Of a stretch of 64,000 nucleotides of DNA, positions 11,451 through 24,000 are shown in pieces (position 1 is the first letter of the stretch; every line of letters starts with the position of its first letter). The stretch is from the NCBI RefSeq assembly GCF_024139115.2, contig NC_085141.1, forward strand, positions 368,303,925 through 368,367,924, written 5' to 3'. This stretch comes from Armigeres subalbatus. Lineage: Eukaryota; Arthropoda; Insecta; Diptera; Culicidae. The notes beneath the pieces were generated by a model that was not told where the DNA came from, searched no databases, and saw only the letters and a program-made list of their open reading frames with translations. Made by a program: the position numbers and the translations under genes.

Positions 11451-11646
11451 CCGTTCTGACTCAAATCCCGAACACTGGCGTTTTAGCGCCCTAAAACTAA
11501 AACTGGCATTGGTTTTCCACACTGAGGATCAAGATAACAAACGAATTCTAACTCCTGTGGAGAAAATTACACGAATAAAGTTAAAATGGGCATTTAAAAG
11601 CTAAAGTTCGGAATATGAGTCATGTTCGGAATTTGAGTCAAAACGG
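11451..11646. mobile_element. TA-flanked MITE, 196 bp
   Basis: TA at 11449-11450 and 11647-11648 flanks inverted termini CCGTTCTGACTCAAATCCCG and, from the right, CCGTTTTGACTCAAATTCCG. It is non-coding. Confidence 0.8.
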
Positions 11647-11648
11647 TA

Positions 11649-12313
11649 CATGGCTAGTATTTGTTGATTTCTAGTTGGCGCAACCGGGTTTTATCGACTC
11701 ACGCTTCTTTGTCGGACTCAACAATACGACTATCCCTTCTCTGCCAACTATTCCTCGTCACTCCAAATAACAGAAGGCGGAGATTCTGCCAAAGGTCCAA
11801 GGCTCGTATTCTTCCACCAGTGATGACTCGATGCTCTGACTACCATTGGACAGAGGCACCTGTTTGTCCGTAGCCAGAGCAGAGATTCTTTGCAAGGTCC
11901 AGGGCCGATGGGTATCGTCTCGCATCTGCCGTAAAATCGCTAAATCGTGGTACACGCACTCACCAGTATTCACCCCCAGCAACAAACATATAGCACATCG
12001 ATCATAGTAACTTATATATGCCCGAATTCTCTCACAATATGGTTACTGCAACAAGATTGGCTCAACGTGTGCTGCTTGGGATATCACAACCATGTAACGC
12101 TAGTGAGTTATTTTTATTTCAGAATAGTATTATTTAATAATCATAGTCCACTATTTCCACCTACATATTACTACAAATAAACTGTAATAGTGGTCGAAAA
12201 TTTGGAATGAAACTGAATCCCTACTAATTTTACTCTAAGTCGAATGCAACAGTTGGAATTGCGAAAAGCATTATTACCACTTGGGGTTTTAAAGTTAAAA
12301 TTTTAAGTTATCG
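11649..12313. other. Intergenic, unassigned sequence
   Basis: Frames on both strands overlap around 11660-11985 and none has a recognisable domain. The region is richer in G+C than its surroundings and may be a fragment of an unidentified transposon. Confidence 0.25.
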
Positions 12314-12508
12314 TACCGTCGTCGGGGAGACAACGGGTCAAATGGGGGTGACAATGGGTCACTGTTTCAACTACATATAATGCTTGTAGAATAGATTTAA
12401 TGTATCTGAGAACAATAAAACTGAATTATAAGTGACCTTTTTGAACGGTTTTGTTATCCGACCTCCAGACTGTCGGTGAGGGCTCGGACGTCACCCCTGA
12501 CTACGGTA
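12314..12508. mobile_element. Small TA-flanked MITE-like repeat
   Basis: The ends read TACCGTCGTCGGGGAGAC on the left and, reading inward from the right, TACCGTAGTCAGGGGTGAC. The interior repeats GGGTCAAATGGGGGTGAC and ACAATGGGTCACTG. Confidence 0.6.
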
Positions 12509-12688
12509 TCCAACACTTTTTATATTTTAAGTTATTGTAATTTTGTTCTAAACCAGTGACATAAGTAATCAAATGAATTATCTTAAAATATGACTACATT
12601 CCTCAATGCACCAAACTGTTCTACGTAGTTTACGTTGGGCGGTCGTGTCTTGTACATAACCCTTCAGATTTTTTTTATCGGGAATCTA

Positions 12689-12903
12689 GGGGAACGGTTC
12701 GGCACTTCATCTCATAGCTCCCATTTCCATCCCATCACAAACAAGGCAATGAAAAGAAATTTGATTTGTTTATTATTTTTGTAATTTTGTCAGCAGTGAG
12801 CACACATGTTAACTAAAAGAAGCAACGAAATTGATGCCGTATTTCCTTGTTTAGCGATGAGATGAATATATGTTCAGTGAGATGGAGATCGGAACTGTTC
12901 CCC
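12689..12903. mobile_element. TA-flanked MITE, 215 bp, GGGGAAC termini
   Basis: TA at 12687-12688 and 12904-12905 flanks termini GGGGAACGGTTC and, from the right, GGGGAACAGTTC. An inverted, diverged relative lies at 59948-60159. It is non-coding. Confidence 0.75.
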
Positions 12904-12914
12904 TATACAGACAT

Positions 12915-13290
12915 TTTGGGATCCTTTGAGGAATTCTTAAGAAAGTTCTTTTCCTCCAGAAATTCTTTTGGAAAATTCCTAAGTGAAAATCCTTCATAAA
13001 TTTCTTTAGATTTTTTTTCTCGAAAATCCCTTCTTTCGGAAATTGCTTAAATAATCCATTCAAAAATCCTCCTGAAATTCGTTTTGAAATTCCTCCAGGG
13101 TTTTTTCAGGGCCTCATCTTGAAAATTCCTCCATTAAATAACGCAAATAATTTCTATGAACACTACTTCTTCAGTGATTCCTTCTAAAAATCCCCCGGAA
13201 ATTCTTCAGAAATTTCTCCAGGAATTCCTCTGAACAATATTTAGTAATTTTGTATTTTTTAAACACTCCTGAAGAATTTCAGAGGGATTT
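12915..13290. repeat. Degenerate GGAATTCC-type repeat field
   Basis: Imperfect units around AATTCCTCCAGGAATTC and TTCTTTCGGAAATTGC, the same kind as at 8740-9860. Confidence 0.65.
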
Positions 13291-13656
13291 TTTAAACTTT
13301 ATTAGAGTTATTTATAAAAACTGATGAGAAAACCTAAAAATTATAACGAGGAGGGCTTTGAAGAACCCCTTTCCCTGATTGTGTCAGGAGTTCCATTCCA
13401 GGTGGGGAAAACTCTCCCGATAATTCCTGGTTTTCCAGGGTTTTCCATGTAGTAATATGAGGTCGAAGTTTTCTGTTAAACTGTAAAATAATGATCTTAT
13501 GCTAGACAGATAATTATTTGAACTTACAAATCTTATGAATCTTTGATTAATAACTTAATGAAATTTAAATAACGAAGTTTTTTTTTTTCAAAATACTGGT
13601 AGATTTCTCCAATAACAGTAGTAGTTAAGCGTGAAAGAACAAATTGGATCTAAGTA

Positions 13657-14494
13657 GGGGAGACTGTGGAGACTTGATCCCCTTTTCTGATTTCTGATGT
13701 ATCACAGCCAAAAATAAATAAACATACGCGATTTCCACATAGACTCTCTAAGAAATTTTGCTTTACTGATGTATGACAATCTTTATATTGTTGTTATTGA
13801 TACACAATCGATTTGTTGGAGTGCTGTCAAAAATCGACTTTAAAAATGTTTGGGGGAAATTGATCCCTCTCTGAGAACTTGCTTTGATAAAATTAGAAAG
13901 GCGCTCTCAGATTTTTAAAATATTTTTCCTTCAATGATGTTCGTATACATGAACGATTTTTGTTATTGAATTTTTCAGCACATGCAATTTTAAAATTTGG
14001 GGAGACTTGATCCCCATTCTATGATATCTACGTAATAAATATATTTTCCTGCCAACCCTTCATCAAATCTGCAAACAATTAGAAACATGAGAACAGATTA
14101 ATATTTTTTTGAATTTTTCCTTCAAATTTTTGTATGGGTGACTAATGGGGGATCAAGGGTCCCCATATTGAGGCAATAACTTCAAATCCAAATATCCTAA
14201 AACTTTGATGAAATGTTGACATTTTCATCAGCACAGATCATCAAGCTTATTTATGGCTTTGTGTTGTGAAAAAACGAAAGTAGTTGGTCATTGTTATGAA
14301 AAGTTGTTAAAATTTGAAATTGTGGCCAATAAAAAAATCTTTAGGAAGGTCAAAACATACAAACCGCCCTGCAGAATAAATAAGGTTGTCAATCCAAAAA
14401 ATAACTCACCACATAAAGGTCTTTTGTCTAGAGGATCTATACTCGAAAATATGCTAGAACAAACTACTTTAGTTCTCGATAAACCACCTTCCCC
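13657..14494. mobile_element. TA-flanked element, 838 bp, GGGGAGAC type
   Basis: TA at 13655-13656 and 14495-14496 flanks GGGGAGACTGTGG on the left and GGGGAAGGTGG read inward from the right. A motif GGGGAGACTTGATCCCC, or its halves, recurs at about 13667, 13856, 13999 and 14148. A plus-strand open frame of 86 codons (14253-14513) runs past the right end and has no recognisable domain. No transposase is seen. Confidence 0.65.
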
Positions 14495-14599
14495 TACAGT
14501 GAAATCGAACTGAACACTCCCGTTAGCAAAAATGACCAGTACCTGAATTCAAGCATTTTTTATTCTCCACGTCATACTGCACTGGCACTCTCTTTTGCA

Positions 14600-14740
14600 A
14601 AGCGTGTGTTTAAAATAGTGACTTAAGTGACCGAACAATAGTGACTTTAGTAATCTTTGGATGCAAATAGTGACTTTTTAGTGACTAGACTCAAAGTAGT
14701 GACCAAGTCACCCAAAAGTTACTCGCTACCAGCCCTGGGA
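14600..14740. mobile_element. AGTGAC-repeat with hAT-like terminus
   Basis: It repeats AATAGTGACTT and AGTGACCAAGTCACC and ends at GCTACCAGCCCTG. Read from the right this is CAGGGCTGGTAGC, a CAGGG terminus typical of hAT elements. The left terminus and target duplication were not found. Confidence 0.45.
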
Positions 14741-15295
14741 GTGTTGGATAATGACGATGAAATCAGAAGATTATTGCTGTATTGTTTAAAATAAGTTTTC
14801 TCTTATTGCTTGTAAAACATTACAAGAAAGGGCCTGTGGTTTCCTTAAAAATTAATCTAATATGTATTAAACATTTAAAACGATGAAAATTTCCCATACT
14901 TCAAAATGGAAGCAGAACATGTGGAATAATTCATTTGCAGCTTTTTAGTAAAAAAAATCAATAATCTTGCGCATAATACACAATCACATTAACAATTTCA
15001 AAGGCAATCAAATATTTATTAAATTTTCTTTTGATGTATTTCAATAGTGCTTTTCACTCTGTTATCCATATTTACAATGTATCCTAACTTTTTTGTCCTG
15101 CTACATTGAATTTTTACAAAGCAACGTTCTTACCTTTCACCTGTTCGCTATTTCGATCAAAGCTTCAGTTTTTGCTCTAATTTCAAAACAATGAATATCA
15201 AAATGGAGGATATTTATTATTTCAAGCCTTTTCATAAAAAAAATAAGCAATAAACAAAAACATTCGGCGTATGCTTAATTTTGCGGCATCTTCAT
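14741..15295. other. AT-rich intergenic sequence
   Basis: No gene, terminal repeat or RNA gene recognised. Confidence 0.4.
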
Positions 15296-16440
15296 TCATT
15301 TATTTAGTTTACATACATCTAAACAGCTAACACTGAATCGACAATTTGACGCCACAGTACAAGGTTCGAGACCGCATTTCTCCATCCTCGAATGTGCCCC
15401 ATGCTCGCCAAGTCGTTTTGCACCTGGTCTGCCCATCTCGCTCGCTGCACTCCACGCCGTCTCGTACCTGCCGGATCGGAAGCGAACACCATCTATGCAG
15501 GGTTGCTGTCCGGCATTCTTGCAACATGTCCTGTCCATCGTACCCTTCCGGCGTTAGCTACCTTCTAGATACTGGGTGCACCGTAGAGCTAGGCGAGCTT
15601 GTGATTCATTCTTCGCCGCCACACACCGCCAAAGATGGTCATAAGCATCCGTCTATACTCCAAGTGATTGCAAGTCCTCCTTGAGCAATGTCCATGTTTC
15701 ATGTCCGTAGAGGGCTATCGGTCTTACCAGCGTCTTGCGGTGGTGAATCTTTTTTGACCGCAGTTTCTTGTGGAGCCCGTAGTAGGCCTGGACTTCCACA
15801 GTTGATGCGCCTTCGTATTTCACGACTAACATTGTTATCAGCCGTTAGCAAGGATCCAAGGTAGACGAATTCCGTTCCGACGTTTCGGTTTCAGGTGGGT
15901 GTACAGTTCTGCCACCTTTGCAAATGTTCGGCCGACAATATCCATGTCATCCGCGAAACAAATAAATTCGCTGGGTCTGTTGAAAATCGTACCCCTGCTG
16001 TTACACCGGCTCTCCGCATGACACCTTCTAGCGCAATGTTGAACAACAGGCACGAAAGTCCATTCCCTTGTCGTAGTCCCCGGCGCGATTCGAACGAACT
16101 AGAGTGTTCGCCCGAAATCTTCATACAGTTTAGCACACCATTTACCGTTGCCATAACTTTCCATAGCTCTTATACTGTCGTATGCCGCCTTGAAATCAAT
16201 GAACAGATGGTGTGTTGGGACCTGGTATTCACAGCATTTTTAAAGAATTTGTCGTACAGTAAAGATCTGGTCCGTTGTCCAAAGGCCGTCAACGAAGCCG
16301 GCTTGATAACTTCGGAAGATAATCTGGGATATCACTTTGTAGGTGGCATTAAGCATGGTGATCGCTCAAAAGTTCAGAGATGAAACCTTGGAAAATGCTT
16401 TATCGAACGATGAAGCCTTCCACCCCTGAGTAATTTTCTG
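15296..16440 (-). pseudogene. LINE reverse transcriptase remnant
   Basis: Minus-strand peptides include RRGLRQGNGLSCLLFNIALE (around 16080) and FADDMDIVGRTFAKVAELYT (around 15960), which are reverse transcriptase motifs B and C of a non-LTR element. Upstream on that strand, around 16190, a segment corresponds to the FKAAYDS-type motif A. Downstream, to 15296, are the degraded thumb and C-terminal parts. Frames shift several times and stops are present, so it is inactive. It is a different family member from the remnant at 60868-62610. Confidence 0.75.
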
Positions 16441-16690
16441 GCTACGCCATTGATTAGTGCAATCGAAGAACAGTGTCCGTATTTCTTTATCACAAGTAAA
16501 ATCCAGTGACCTTAGAACGAAGACGTTGACAATCATTTATACTTATATGTTGTCCATACTGAAGGATGCAATGATGGCAAACAACTTCCAGCGTGTACTG
16601 ATTTGTCCAAATTTTAGCATCTGTAGCTCATTTACGAAAGTTTCGGATTGACACAGCTCGATTGAGACACACGAGGGCAGCATCCATTTA
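16441..16690. other. Intergenic spacer, nothing recognised
   Basis: Two short overlapping frames on opposite strands have no recognisable domain. Confidence 0.35.
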
Positions 16691-16842
16691 TCGCTTAACT
16701 TTTCAAAAGGACCTAAGTAACATTTTTTCATGAATCAATTTGAGTACAGCAATCGAAAGCTTTCATGTTTTTCTGTTGATTGCGCTATTAAAATTAATAC
16801 ATGAAAAAAATGTTACTTAGGTCCTTTTGAAAAGTTAAGCGA
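16691..16842. mobile_element. MITE with 43-bp inverted repeats, 152 bp
   Basis: TCGCTTAACTTTTCAAAAGG continues through ACCTAAGTAACATTTTTTCATG on the left. It is mirrored by CATGAAAAAAATGTTACTTA, then GGTCCTTTTGAAAAGTTAAGCGA, on the right. The two arms match almost perfectly, so the copy is young. Confidence 0.85.
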
Positions 16843-17690
16843 GATTTCGTTAAGCGTTAGTACAGTCTGCATTCTTCTCCTCCTTATCCTCCTCCTCCAC
16901 CAATTGCTCACATTCGTTGCGTAAGGTGTGAATTAATTTTTCGAAAAACGAGTGAAACGATGCAATTTTGCATGAAAAACTAAAGCGTGACATTTTCTTT
17001 TTAAATCGCAAACTGTTTTGTTCGCTCGTGAGTGTTCACTGATTGAAATTCAAGAATCATTTAACCAACACCAGTTCTACCTAATTTTCCGTTCAATAAA
17101 GACGTGTAAAGGCATAGTTCAGCCTATTATATTGACCAGGACCCATGAATGACCAAATGGCAGAATATTAGTCATGTGAATGCAAAATGTAGATATGTGA
17201 TAACGTTTGGAATTTATGAAACAATTTTTAATACTCATATTATTTATTTATTTACTATATTATATCTTTAAATATGGTCATAACGAATTGTACTGCAATA
17301 GCCTAGACAAGTTCAATATTAAGGACATCTATTGCCCTTCTACTCAACCCATTCGAATAAAAGGACGCAAATTCGTTGACAAAAAATTATCACACTGAAG
17401 GGTAAAATATAACAAAAATATATTACGTAAAAATCTATTTAAAATTACCAAATAGCTATTCTGCAGCGACAGAAAGAACCTACGGTTTCAGTTCAAACGT
17501 ACACTATGTGTATCGTCTCTCTTACGTAAATCAGCACATGAATCTTACTAAAAACAGTTACTATAACCAAGCACCAATTGGAAGAAGATTTAGTAGACTG
17601 AGACTTAACAAATAGGGCCTAAAACGTTCACACGATAACGTCGACAGCTGACTACGTTGATTGGCTTCACAGTTTCTTATTTGTTTTGCT
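16843..17690. other. Intergenic / 3' flank of the copper transporter
   Basis: A CT-rich run (TCCTCCTTATCCTCCTCCTC) lies near 16876. A 63-codon plus-strand frame at 17207-17398 begins with a hydrophobic stretch but has no recognisable domain. Confidence 0.3.
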
Positions 17691-17691
17691 A

Positions 17692-17709
17692 TTTAATTTG
17701 TCTTTTAAT
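17692..17709 (-). promoter_or_regulatory. Candidate poly(A) signals of the Ctr1 gene
   Basis: Two ATTAAA hexamers on the minus strand (17709-17704 and 17697-17692) lie about 270 bp downstream of the Ctr1 stop codon. ATTAAA is the commonest variant poly(A) signal. The actual cleavage site is unknown. Confidence 0.3.
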
Positions 17710-17980
17710 ACGGCTTGAATGCTTTCATAAACGATCTCAAAGATCACAACATATATCCTACTTTTTTCTGAAATTTTTGTTTGCTTTGGACTACGCAAAA
17801 TGGCGACGATTGCAATGATCCCCCGGGTTTGTTTGTGATTTGGTTGCGTAACACTTATCTTTGATGGTTTTTGCATTTTTGTTGATCCGGCCAACACTAT
17901 GGCTGAGATTACGTAATATCTTGTGCTAGTCTCGGTGGAAAACGCTGACAATGTTTGGTTGCTAATGGCGGTACCTAGAA

Positions 17981-18096
17981 CTAGCAATGCTGGTGATGAA
18001 CCACTACGGTCGAGGTGGACGGTCCAGCCCGGTCGTAGTTGTGCTCGTTCGATCCATGGTACTCGAGACTGGAAGAAGCCGATGGGTTCACCGAAT
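17981..18096 (-). CDS. Ctr1: Ctr1 coding exon 3 (His/Cys tail and stop)
   Basis: A long pyrimidine tract ends in CTCCCCTGCAG/ATTCGG. Joined in phase to exon 2, it encodes 37 residues after the split Asp codon: a Ser-rich stretch, then a segment ending VVVHHQHC before TAG at 17983-17981. A His/Cys terminus is a hallmark of Ctr1 copper hand-off tails, and this is the main support for the exon. A larger minus-strand frame across the same place (18182-17667) is in another phase and is rejected. Confidence 0.85.
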
Positions 18097-21000
18097 CTGC
18101 AGGGGAGGAGCGAAACAAACAAAAAAACCGACGATGGATGAACGGGAACTGAAAAGTGGTAACTGAAACTACGTGGATGCAAGCAAACGCTACGATACGT
18201 TTCTACTACAGGTGTAGATCAGGAATAGATGGTTTGGTAATTGGAGCGATTCACTTGGGGACGCTAGAAAAGTATGATTATTAAAATAAGATTTTAGTCA
18301 ATGATGAAACAAACGTAAGAAAATAATATAAGAACTTAAAATTGATCATCACATACAGAGGAAGGACAGGGTGCTGAGTGACTCATGGCACAGGATTCGG
18401 CTAGAATGTTCAACAGACAAAGATACGTGCGAAATCATTAGTACAAATGTACAAATCCAATCATGGTTAATGGATTATCAAATAATTTCAAAGTATCTTT
18501 CAATAGTACGTATTTTTACTCACCTGCCTGCAAACAGCGCGCTGTGCAGATCACGTTCGTCTGACGGGCCTGAACATTCTCCATGTTGACCTTCATCGAT
18601 AGATGCCCGAAGAAGAAGTACCCCAGGGCCATGCCAGCAACAACCGCAACAAATAAGTACCCATTGTAGATCATCACTGTCAGCATCAGGGCGTAGCCAA
18701 GCATGTTGTGCATCAGGAAAAGGGTGGCCTCGGCAAAGAACGCAAGTACTCGCCGTGAGAGGGGAAGTAGCACACCGGGGGCGGCTTCCAGGGACAGGAG
18801 CGTAGCGCTCTCGCTGGGAGGGCAAGAACCGGAACGCTTACGTTCCCGAGCCGCACGGGCTCGCACTTTGGCGCCATGGACCTGTAAAAATGGGTGGTTA
18901 TTGTAGTTGCGATGGAAATGTGTATTGTAACGTTGAAAGGATCCGTAACGCTGAGTAGATCATCTTTTCATGCTGTGTAACGCCAACAAAGCGGTTTTGG
19001 ATCAGCAGAATCTTGTATTGGAGCTAGGTCTGAGCATTCTGGTGACTCAAAAGGGACGTAGCTTTTGCTACTCGTAACAGCATCTTTTTTCCCCTACCCA
19101 AAAGGTTGAACTCGAAATTTGCGCCTTACTCTCTTTAGCAGTTAGTGAAGAAACCCTTCGAAATACAAACCTATGCTAGGCTTCACTGATAGCTTTGCGA
19201 GAGATCAGGTAATCTATGGATTGATTACGAGTGGTAGATTAAGGAACGCACAAAATTTCACGTGACTCAACATATTTAAAAAAAAGTTGTTTAGGGATTG
19301 ATCTGTAATTGTCTAAAAGCAAGGGAAGGTACCATACCGCAAATGCAAAACGTTTGAATTATATGGGACGTATCGTATTGTACCCATAATATCAATTGAA
19401 TTTCTTTAAGAGATTTAAAATAGTTGAATATGCCGTAGTAAAGCAAAAATTTGCTTGAAACAGTTGAAGATATTCCACTAATGATGTTTCTGCTTGAACA
19501 AGGGATTCAACGCTTCAATAAGCTAAGGCTGTATTATCCGACATTCTAAGACTCCGTCCGACTATAATACATGTATAGTAAAACTGTTGGTAAAACCATG
19601 CTGGAATGGAAATTATTGAGCTCTTTCATTTGAATGTCTTCACTGTCGTAAGACAAGTTTAGCACTATTCCATTTAACCTCACCACGTTGTAATCTTATA
19701 ACTAGTATAGGTGTATAATGCCATTGAAAAATACAAATAAACGTTCAAAGTTCTTGGAAATTTTCGAAATTCGATTTTTATTAGTATCAGATAATATTTT
19801 GAGAATATGGGACTCTTTGTGAATCTTTGGAATTCTTCACGAAATTCCAGGAAATTAAAAGATTTTACTAGGCGTCCATTTCTAACAGATTTTTTTCTGA
19901 AATTTTTCTTAATTCTTAATTCTTAAAATGGTTCGGGGCTCTCCCCCCATTTGGAAAGAAGGCCTCCCATACAAATGAAACATCAATTTCTTCATGCAAA
20001 TGGAACCAAATCTGGCATGAGGAGGTTTTGGAAGGGAAGATATGTTTGTGTGGCGATTTGAACTTCCTCACTTTCTGAAAAGGGGGGCTACCATACAAAT
20101 GAAACAGACATTTCTGCATAACTCGAGAACTAAGCAGAGAATAAATGAACTTTAGGCGAAACGAAGCTCGTCGGGTCTGCTATTTACGAAATAAAAATTA
20201 TGAATTAGTCAAGATACCGTCGCGCGGGACTTATAATAGAATAGAATTCCCGAAGGATTTTCCATAGGCATTTCCAATGAATTTTCCAAAGGAATTCTTA
20301 AGGGAATTTTCAAAGGAATTTCTTAGACCGAATCATAAAGGAAATTCTAAACGGTATTTCCAAAACCGTCTAAGACGAATTAAGTACTGTCCATTTAATT
20401 CCACCAGTAATGCCTTGAAATTTCTTCTGAAAATCCTCCGGAAATTGCATCGCAGATAAATTCAGAAAATTCTTTCGATATTCATCATAATATTCCTTTG
20501 AAAATTCAAAGAAGGAATTATAAGAAAATTTCGAACGATCTTTCTTTTAAGTTTTTTTTCAGTACCTACAACACCTACGGAAATTGTTTTAGAATAACCT
20601 TTCGAAATTTCTTTAAGAATTGCTTCGGAATTATTTTAAGAACTCTACCAGCACTTTTTCAAGAATTTTTTTTTTGAAACTAAAGGAAAAAATTCTTGGA
20701 ACTCCTTCGATATTTCCCTCAGGCAATTTCTCCAGGATTTTTTTCGAGAATTCTTTTAAGTATTCCTTCGGATTTATTTAGCAAATTCTTACTGAAATTC
20801 AGAGCTGGCATTTCCTCACACACTGTGCACAATGAGGAGATTTTAATACACACCACAGAGAGTGACGCTGATACTCATCGTGTAACAAAGCCAACACGGT
20901 GAGTGAGGACGAAGACGAAGAGTGAGAGAATCATGACGGTGAGAGCTGGGCCAGCACAATATTGTGCCACTTAGTGCAATATTCTTGGAAACGATTTCGT

Positions 21001-24000
21001 TTTCTATGAAGCTCGCTGAGGTTTCTGGAACACAAACAGAATTCGCTTTTGAAAATCGGTTAACTAATGTCTCAGTTAGAAAGGAAGAGGTTTTAATAAA
21101 GTTTGGCGCTCCATGCTAAATTGGCGAATAAAGATTGAATAAAAAAGATTAAGAAGAAGAAGAAGCTAAAAGATGATATTTGAAAGGAATGGCACGGGAA
21201 AGCAAACGGTTCTCGAAAATTCTAGAAGCAATTTAGATAAATGCGGTTAGCAGTACGGAGATGAACTTTCCTTATATTATATAAAAACACATAATTTCGA
21301 TTTTGAATTTCATTCTGTTATATTGCACTGATGTCTAGAATTTGTGAGAAAAGTTTTATAAATTTCACCGAGTACTTTCCCGTGCCATTTTTTTCTAATA
21401 TCTTTCGGCTTCTTCTTCTTCATGCAACCTTTATTCGCCTGGAGACGGAAGGGGAATTGAAACTGTTTATTTTTAGCTTGGCGTAAATCATAAATCTTTT
21501 CTAAAACTACAAAACAAAATAAACAGTGTTTTTCAATGAAATTATGTGAAAACTTTCATACGGCCGTGAACATTATTCTGAAGGTTGTAGACAGCAGGAG
21601 TACATTGGGCATGATACTGACATCAAGAAAAAATTTAGCACTGAAGTGAAATAATGGAACTTTATATAAGTTCAATGTTTTCTGTTTTTATTCCGAAGTT
21701 AGAACCTTTATAATTATCAAGATTACCTGACGGAAATTGTATTTAGAAATCGTCTCGTCAGTAACTTATTTTAAAGCAGGTGGGGCGGAATAATACTGGT
21801 AGTACAATTGCTTCTTAATAGTTTTGCCCACAGACATCCCAAAAGCCAGCAAAGACAAAAATATCTTATTACGCATAAATAGTATAAACAGCTACGTTTA
21901 ACTTTCTTTGACAATGTTTATTTTCATTCTGTTTGATTCACCGTTTTGTCAAAACTCATTGAGGAACACGGTGTGTTTATTTCATCATTTATCCTCAACT
22001 CTTCGTGTCTGACAAATGCATTCGATGCAGAGTAGAAACACAAAGAGGACTCACTGCGTTGTGGAAGAGAAAGAATGAGCGATAAGCGAAACACACTCTC
22101 TGCGGTCTTTTTGAGGAGTGCAAAAGACACGCACATTTCAACTACTCAGAGGAGTTTGCCAGCCCTGCGAAATTCCTTTAGACCTTCGGAATCTCTGGAG
22201 GAATGTCCCTGGAGTAGGCTTCGGAATTCTCACTCATATGAATAAAAACCTAGGATTAATTCCTTTGGCGGAGTGTGATTTTTCATGTTCCCCTCTGAAG
22301 AAGTATTCTTACACAACATTTTTATCCGGATAGAATGACGGGTGATAAGTTCGTGACTGCCGGCTCACCGGATAATTTGTGATAAATTGTGATCAACCAA
22401 TTTTTCCTTACGTCGCTTCTCCAGATAAATTTTACAAGCATATTCACAAAAATTAAGGACCGCGACGGGATTCAAACCCAAAACAATTTTGAAATGTTTA
22501 GAATGACCACTACAATCACAGCACCACATAAACTGATTGAAAGCAATAAGAAAAACTGTTCTATTCAACCTATTACTTATCGTGGCGCATCGTCAGATTC
22601 AATCAGTTTGGAGCGGCAAAGTAAGGGGTCGTACACTTATTACGTAAGAAATTTTTCTGGGATTTTCGACCCCCCATGTAAGATTTTTTTTTCATACAAA
22701 TGATTTTTTATTTATATGGTGCGTAAGAAAACGACATAACCCCCCTCCTCCCATAAGTGCTTACGTAATATGTGTACGACCCCTAAGCAGCATTTATTTT
22801 TCGAGAAATAACAATTCTTCGCACCATCGCTTGTGCCGGAGTTTAACGCACTGTAATTTATCCGGATAATGTACCCGGCCTATGTACTATATGTACCTGG
22901 CCTTGCTCGGAGTTGCTAAAACTAGCAGTTTTTTTACTATCGAAAAATGAATTTATAAACCAATTGGCCAACAGGATAATTGTGTTTTCTTATTGGTACT
23001 GCAGTCAATGCAGTGAAAAACATGGATCTCAGTATAATCTGCCGTCGCCTTCATCGCCGCCGTGGAGAGTGCGACTGGGTGCAGCCGGTCATATCCAACA
23101 CCGACCATTCAATTTTGCATTCAGCCACTCACAAGTCGCTGACAGGCTGCTCAGTTCGCGCCTTACCGTATGATTGTGAGTGGCCCATTTAAACGCGTGG
23201 TGATTTTTTTCAATTTGCTGGGTGAATGTGTACATTTTGCTGTGGTAAATTTCATCTTCGCGGCGCTGTGGGTGATGTGAGTTCTGTTGCTTTTCTGCCA
23301 CTCCGGGAATGTGAGGTTGATTTCAAAGCAGAAAGAAAATAAAAAAAATGATATAAAAAAACATCACCTTCATCCAGTGCTGCCGAATATTTACAACCCT
23401 GTCATGATAGAGAACTGATTCGGGAGGCTACACGCTAACCTGGAGCTACCCAGAATTATGTCAAAGTGACCCAAATTCAGCAAAACCGTGGTTACTCTAA
23501 TTTGGGTTCGGGTACCTAAACTCAAATCTGGGTAACAGTACAAGCGAAAAAATCTGGGTATCCGGTACCCAGCTCTTTTCGCATCAGAATATTGTTATTG
23601 TATAAAAAATGTTTAAAAATACAGTTTCCCCCAACGTATATCATTTGCCGGCTGTGCCGACAATGCTCCGCCTTGATAAACTTAACCATTCTTACCTTGT
23701 TCTTGCTGCATACAACGATAAATTCCAACATTTTCTCCGGAATGCAACGTCGGCGCCATGTTGCTGTATCCGAAAATGTTTAAGTCCCCATTTACCCAGA
23801 TTTCGGGTTCGTCTGACTCAGATCCATTTTGTTGACATACCCAGATTTTGACAACCGCTAATATCGAAAAAATCCGGGTAGAATCGACCCGGCCACTGGG
23901 TTGTTTCAGATTAGCGTGTATACAGCATGATAAATTTCGTTTAGAAAGTTCCAAATGCGGGGAGCACTGGCTCTGTTGATGCATTTCAACTTGTTCTTAG

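Noticed and set aside
14253..14513. 86-codon basic frame as a transposase fragment
   Set aside because: No DDE/D or helix-turn-helix motif is visible, and it runs past the right end of the 838-bp element.
17667..18182. 171-codon minus-strand open frame as a separate gene
   Set aside because: It overlaps Ctr1 exon 3 and intron 2 in another phase and shows no domain; the exon 3 frame gives the expected Ctr1 tail.
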